This document shows, piece by piece, positions 61,134 through 64,000 of a DNA stretch of 64,000 bases. Made by a program: the position numbers and the translations under genes. The notes below the pieces were generated by a model, which ran no database searches, had not been told where the DNA came from, and saw only the letters and a program-made list of their open reading frames with translations. Position 1 is the stretch's first letter, and each line of letters starts with the position of its first letter. The stretch is from Thermonema rossianum DSM 10300 (GTDB lineage: Bacteria > Bacteroidota > Bacteroidia > Cytophagales > Thermonemataceae). Location of the stretch: NCBI RefSeq assembly GCF_000426825.1, contig NZ_AUGC01000008.1, positions 1-64,000 on the forward strand, written 5' to 3'.

Positions 61134-63059
61134 ATGAGAAGACTCACCGCATTGTTTGTGCTCATGGTTTTGCATTTGGCAGCTTGGGCGCAAATCAAAA
61201 ACCAACAGCCTAAGTTCGACAAACTGTTCGACTTTAGAGCCACGCCTTATCGCTCGGCGTCGGGATTTCCCGGACCGGAATACTGGCAGAACCGTGCCGA
61301 TTACCGCATTGAAGCCGAGCTGCTTACCGACAAGCACCGTCTGGAAGGCAAGGTAACCATCGATTACACCAACAACAGCCCCGATGCTCTGCCTTTCGTG
61401 TGGCTGCAATTAGACCAAAATAAATTCAAAGCCGACTCACGTGGCACTGCCACCATGCCCGTGGAAGGGGGGCGTCATATAGGAAGCATCACCAATGGCT
61501 ATGAGTTGAAGTCAGTGAAAGTAAATGGCAAAGATGCACAATACATAGTGTCTGACACGCGCATGCGTATTGACTTGGCTGCCCCGCTTGCCCCTAAGGG
61601 AGGAAAAACCACCATTACCATAGAGTATGCTTTCGACATACCCGAGTATGGTGCCGACCGTATGGGACGCAAGAAGTTTGAACACGGATGGGTGTATGAA
61701 ATGGCGCAGTGGTATCCGCGTATGTGTGTGTATGATGACATTAGCGGGTGGAATGTGGAGCCTTACTTGGGTGCCGGCGAGTTTTACCTCGAATACGGCG
61801 ACTTCGATTATAAAATCACGGCACCTGCCGGCGTAGTGGTGATTGGTTCAGGTGAACTGCAAAACCCCAAAGAGGTATATTCTGCCGAAGAGCTGAAAGC
61901 TTGGGAGAAAGCCAAAAACAGCGACAAAACGGTAACCATCATTTCTGCCAAAGATGTAGAGAAGAAAATCAAAATGCTGGAGCGTGCACGTCGTGGTAAG
62001 GTTACCTGGCATTATGTAATGAAAAATGCGCGCGATGTGGCTTTTGGCGCTTCGCAGGCGTTCATTGTGGATGCTGCCCGCATCAACTTGCCCAGTGGGC
62101 GCAAAGCCTTGGCTATTTCATGCTATCCGCACGAAAGCATGAAGGGCTGGCAACGCTCTACTGAATACACCAAGGCATCCATTGAGCACTACTCTACGAT
62201 GTGGTATGAATACCCTTACCCTACGGCGGTGAATGTGGCCGGTATTGTTGCCGGCATGGAATACCCGGGGGTGAGCTTCTGTAAGTGGTCGGATGAAGGC
62301 GATGATTTATGGGGCGTAACAGACCACGAATTTGGGCACAACTGGTTCCCTATGATTGTGGGCAACAACGAGCGTCTCTATCCTTGGATGGACGAAGGCT
62401 TCAATACCTTTATCAATCATTACAGCACCATAGCTTTCAACAACGGGGAATATAAACAATCGGACTACTTGCAATATGCCTCGCGCTTGGCAGGATACAT
62501 TTTCCTTTCGCCTAACCGTGAGCCCATAGCCACCTATCCTGATGTGGTAAATGACAGCAACTTGGGCATTACAGCTTACTTCAAACCCGGCTATGGTTTG
62601 TTTTTGCTACGTGAAGTGATTTTGGGTCCCGAGCGCTTCGACCGTGCTTTCCGTGCCTACATAAACGCTTGGGCTTATAAGCATCCTACACCCATTGACT
62701 TTTTCAATACCATAGAAAATGTGGCCGGCGAAGAGCTGGATTGGTTTTGGCGGGGCTGGTTCTATGAAACTTGGGCACTGGACCAGGCAGTAAGTAAAGT
62801 AAAATATGTGGACGACGACCCTGCCAAAGGGGCTATTGTGGCGCTTGAAAACAAAGGCGAACTGCTGATGCCGGTGGTGATGGAAGTAAAAGAGGAAAAC
62901 GGCAAGGTGCACCGCCTGCAGTTCTCTGTGGAAATATGGATGAAAGGGAATACCAAGGAATTGCGTTTGCCTACAACCTCGCGTATTAGTGCCATTACTT
63001 TGGATCCGGACAAACTGATGATGGATATAAATTATGGCAATAATACTTGGACGCCGTAA
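61134..63059 (+). CDS. M1-family aminopeptidase, exported
   Basis: A 641-residue gluzincin with a signal peptide (cleavage near AWAQ 19). N-terminal beta domain, then the catalytic domain with H398-E-F-G-H402 and E421 (WMDEGF) as zinc ligands (HExxH-x18-E). The upstream substrate motif is AGMEYPGVS instead of GxMEN. It is predicted to trim peptides in the periplasm or outside the cell. The leader-rich start at MRRLTALFVLMVLH is preferred to a non-signal upstream extension. Confidence 0.93.
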   Translation: MRRLTALFVLMVLHLAAWAQIKNQQPKFDKLFDFRATPYRSASGFPGPEYWQNRADYRIEAELLTDKHRLEGKVTIDYTNNSPDALPFVWLQLDQNKFKADSRGTATMPVEGGRHIGSITNGYELKSVKVNGKDAQYIVSDTRMRIDLAAPLAPKGGKTTITIEYAFDIPEYGADRMGRKKFEHGWVYEMAQWYPRMCVYDDISGWNVEPYLGAGEFYLEYGDFDYKITAPAGVVVIGSGELQNPKEVYSAEELKAWEKAKNSDKTVTIISAKDVEKKIKMLERARRGKVTWHYVMKNARDVAFGASQAFIVDAARINLPSGRKALAISCYPHESMKGWQRSTEYTKASIEHYSTMWYEYPYPTAVNVAGIVAGMEYPGVSFCKWSDEGDDLWGVTDHEFGHNWFPMIVGNNERLYPWMDEGFNTFINHYSTIAFNNGEYKQSDYLQYASRLAGYIFLSPNREPIATYPDVVNDSNLGITAYFKPGYGLFLLREVILGPERFDRAFRAYINAWAYKHPTPIDFFNTIENVAGEELDWFWRGWFYETWALDQAVSKVKYVDDDPAKGAIVALENKGELLMPVVMEVKEENGKVHRLQFSVEIWMKGNTKELRLPTTSRISAITLDPDKLMMDINYGNNTWTP

Positions 63060-63082
63060 TTGTAAGGCTGCATAAAGATAAC

Positions 63083-63127
63083 CAAGGGCGTTGAAGGTTT
63101 ACTTCAGCGCCCTTGCTGTTTCTTTTT
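63083..63127 (+). terminator. Terminator of the M1 peptidase gene
   Basis: A 14-bp stem with one wobble (caagggcgttgaag / cttcagcgcccttg) and a 5-base loop, then ctgtttcttttt, 23 bases after the stop. Confidence 0.9.
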
Positions 63128-63306
63128 GGCAGGATATTTGCCTGCATTACATTGAAATTTGTTTTTTCAATAGGACCACTGCCTGTTTTATTGCTTTTTT
63201 ACCTTTAAAAAACTATCTTGTAATAAGAAACGTCGGTTTCGATGTGAATGAACACCTTGTCAAGCAAGCTTGTGGCTTATTAGGCTTATTAAGAATAGTA
63301 AAGGGG

Positions 63307-64000
63307 ATGAGTATAAAAAGAAGTTTTATAGATGAAGGCTTAACAACTGTCCTTTTTCAACTCTTTACGTGCGTAGCGTTTTTTTGTCCCGAATGGGGAC
63401 AGGCCCAACACTATGCCTTTCGTAGCTATGGCGTGGAAGTGGGCTTGCCACAGTCACAAATAGAAGATTTGCTGGAAGACCGTTATGGCCGTCTGTGGGC
63501 GGCTACTTTAGGGGGCTTGGTGCGTTGGAACGGCCATCAGTTTGAAGTGTGGGATGAGCGCAAAGGATTGGTCAATAACCGCGTGCACCGGCTGCTGCTC
63601 ACCACCGACAATTACCTTTGGTGCATTACAGAGCGGGGCGTGTCCCGCTTCGATGGGCAACGCTTTACTTCCTTTTCGCAAAAGGAAGGGTTCCCTCATG
63701 GCGTTGCCTTCAAAGTGTGGTTGGGCAAAAGTGGAAAAGACTGGTGGGCGTGGGTGCGCACCGAGTACGGCGAAGTGAAATTGATTCACTATGAAAACGG
63801 ACGTTTTCAAGAGAAAAAGTTGCCCTTGGGCTTGTACTCTGTTTCCGGCTACTTGCCTGACTTGCTCATGGATGCCCGGCAACATCTATGGATAAGCAAT
63901 GTTCACGGTTTATTTTATAGTGCTCCGGAGAGTGGGCGGTCAGATACCGTGTGGCTGGCGCCCAAGCCAAAAGACGGTAAAGAAGTTTTTCCGCTTGTGA
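63307..64000 (+). CDS. Two-component-regulator propeller sensor (start only, cut by window end)
   Basis: An open frame without stop to the last base (231 codons seen). It begins with a hydrophobic segment (FQLFTCVAFFCPEWGQAQ), a likely signal peptide. Then come Reg_prop beta-propeller repeats: SQIEDLLEDRYGRLWAATLG with GLVRWNG, and VHRLLLTTDNYLWCITERGV with SRFDGQ. In Bacteroidota such propellers precede a Y_Y_Y domain and a histidine kinase, hybrid kinase or LuxR-type output in the same chain. The output domain lies beyond the window. The frame is open upstream to 63076, so an earlier GTG start is possible. Confidence 0.85.
   Translation, partial: MSIKRSFIDEGLTTVLFQLFTCVAFFCPEWGQAQHYAFRSYGVEVGLPQSQIEDLLEDRYGRLWAATLGGLVRWNGHQFEVWDERKGLVNNRVHRLLLTTDNYLWCITERGVSRFDGQRFTSFSQKEGFPHGVAFKVWLGKSGKDWWAWVRTEYGEVKLIHYENGRFQEKKLPLGLYSVSGYLPDLLMDARQHLWISNVHGLFYSAPESGRSDTVWLAPKPKDGKEVFPLV

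Overview
The window is a chromosomal segment of a Bacteroidota bacterium, most likely from the Cytophagia/Cytophagales side. Signs of this are promoter -7 boxes of the form TAnnTTTG, few Shine-Dalgarno sequences, a MurF-alanine racemase fusion, a short-form PurL, and families typical of the phylum (CtlX, DUF4856 with imelysin, WbqC, DUF2452, arginase-like formimidoylglutamase, two-component propeller sensors). Base composition is even and mid-range by eye. I see no phage, integrase, transposase, CRISPR array or rRNA, so this looks like core chromosome. The genus cannot be fixed from this sequence.

Layout. 1-4.9 kb: an MBL-fold hydrolase, a UPF0316 membrane protein, and the threonine catabolic pair tdh (-) and kbl (+) around a 70-codon ORF. 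Two unrelated families of palindromic intergenic repeats occur here. 4.9-16.5 kb: a nearly gap-free minus-strand run of 13 genes read mreB-mreC-mreD-mrdA-rodA, an EEP phosphatase/nuclease, a PP2C-like protein, a class V aminotransferase, MarC, RNase HI, a CNNM/CBS membrane protein, a coiled-coil protein and a GNAT enzyme. 16.7-18.9 kb: purN-purH. 19.0-24.4 kb (+): a probable beta-barrel protein, YceI, DinB, a WD40 protein, a stand-alone nqrF with its own promoter and terminator, and an arginase-like protein. 24.4-29.1 kb (-): a GNAT-like protein, a PfkB kinase and priA. 29.5-32.0 kb: murF-alr. 32.0-32.9 kb: tRNA-Gly(CCC), tRNA-Gly(GCC), tRNA-Asp and tRNA-Cys. 33.1-38.0 kb (-): a flippase-like protein, a macrodomain protein, CtlX-like and purL. 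38.1-40.8 kb (+): a BaiN-like flavoprotein and a subtilase lipoprotein. 40.9-45.3 kb: a histidine kinase with an N-terminal HTH, a divergent XRE regulator, then HAD, M50 protease and lpxK. 45.5-49.4 kb: tRNA-Ile2, dps, an oxidase subunit III-like protein, and imelysin/DUF4856 lipoproteins. 49.6-54.1 kb (+): wbqC, clpC, mnmA. 54.2-56.5 kb (-): a TPR protein. 56.6-64 kb (+): DUF2452, a pseudouridine synthase, an MDR oxidoreductase, TraB/GumN, pheS, an M1 peptidase, and the start of a propeller sensor that leaves the window.

The genes describe an aerobic, Gram-negative, probably rod-shaped cell: elongasome (MreBCD/PBP2/RodA), lipid A (LpxK), peptidoglycan precursors (MurF-Alr), purine synthesis (PurH/N/L), Na+-translocating NADH dehydrogenase (NqrF) and oxidative stress protection (Dps). 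I found no clearly new multi-gene system. The best leads are the HTH-histidine kinase fusion beside an XRE gene, the phosphatase pair translationally coupled to the elongasome operon, two enzyme homologues with altered catalytic residues (CtlX-like Cys to Ser; arginase-like metal ligands), and the repeat families.
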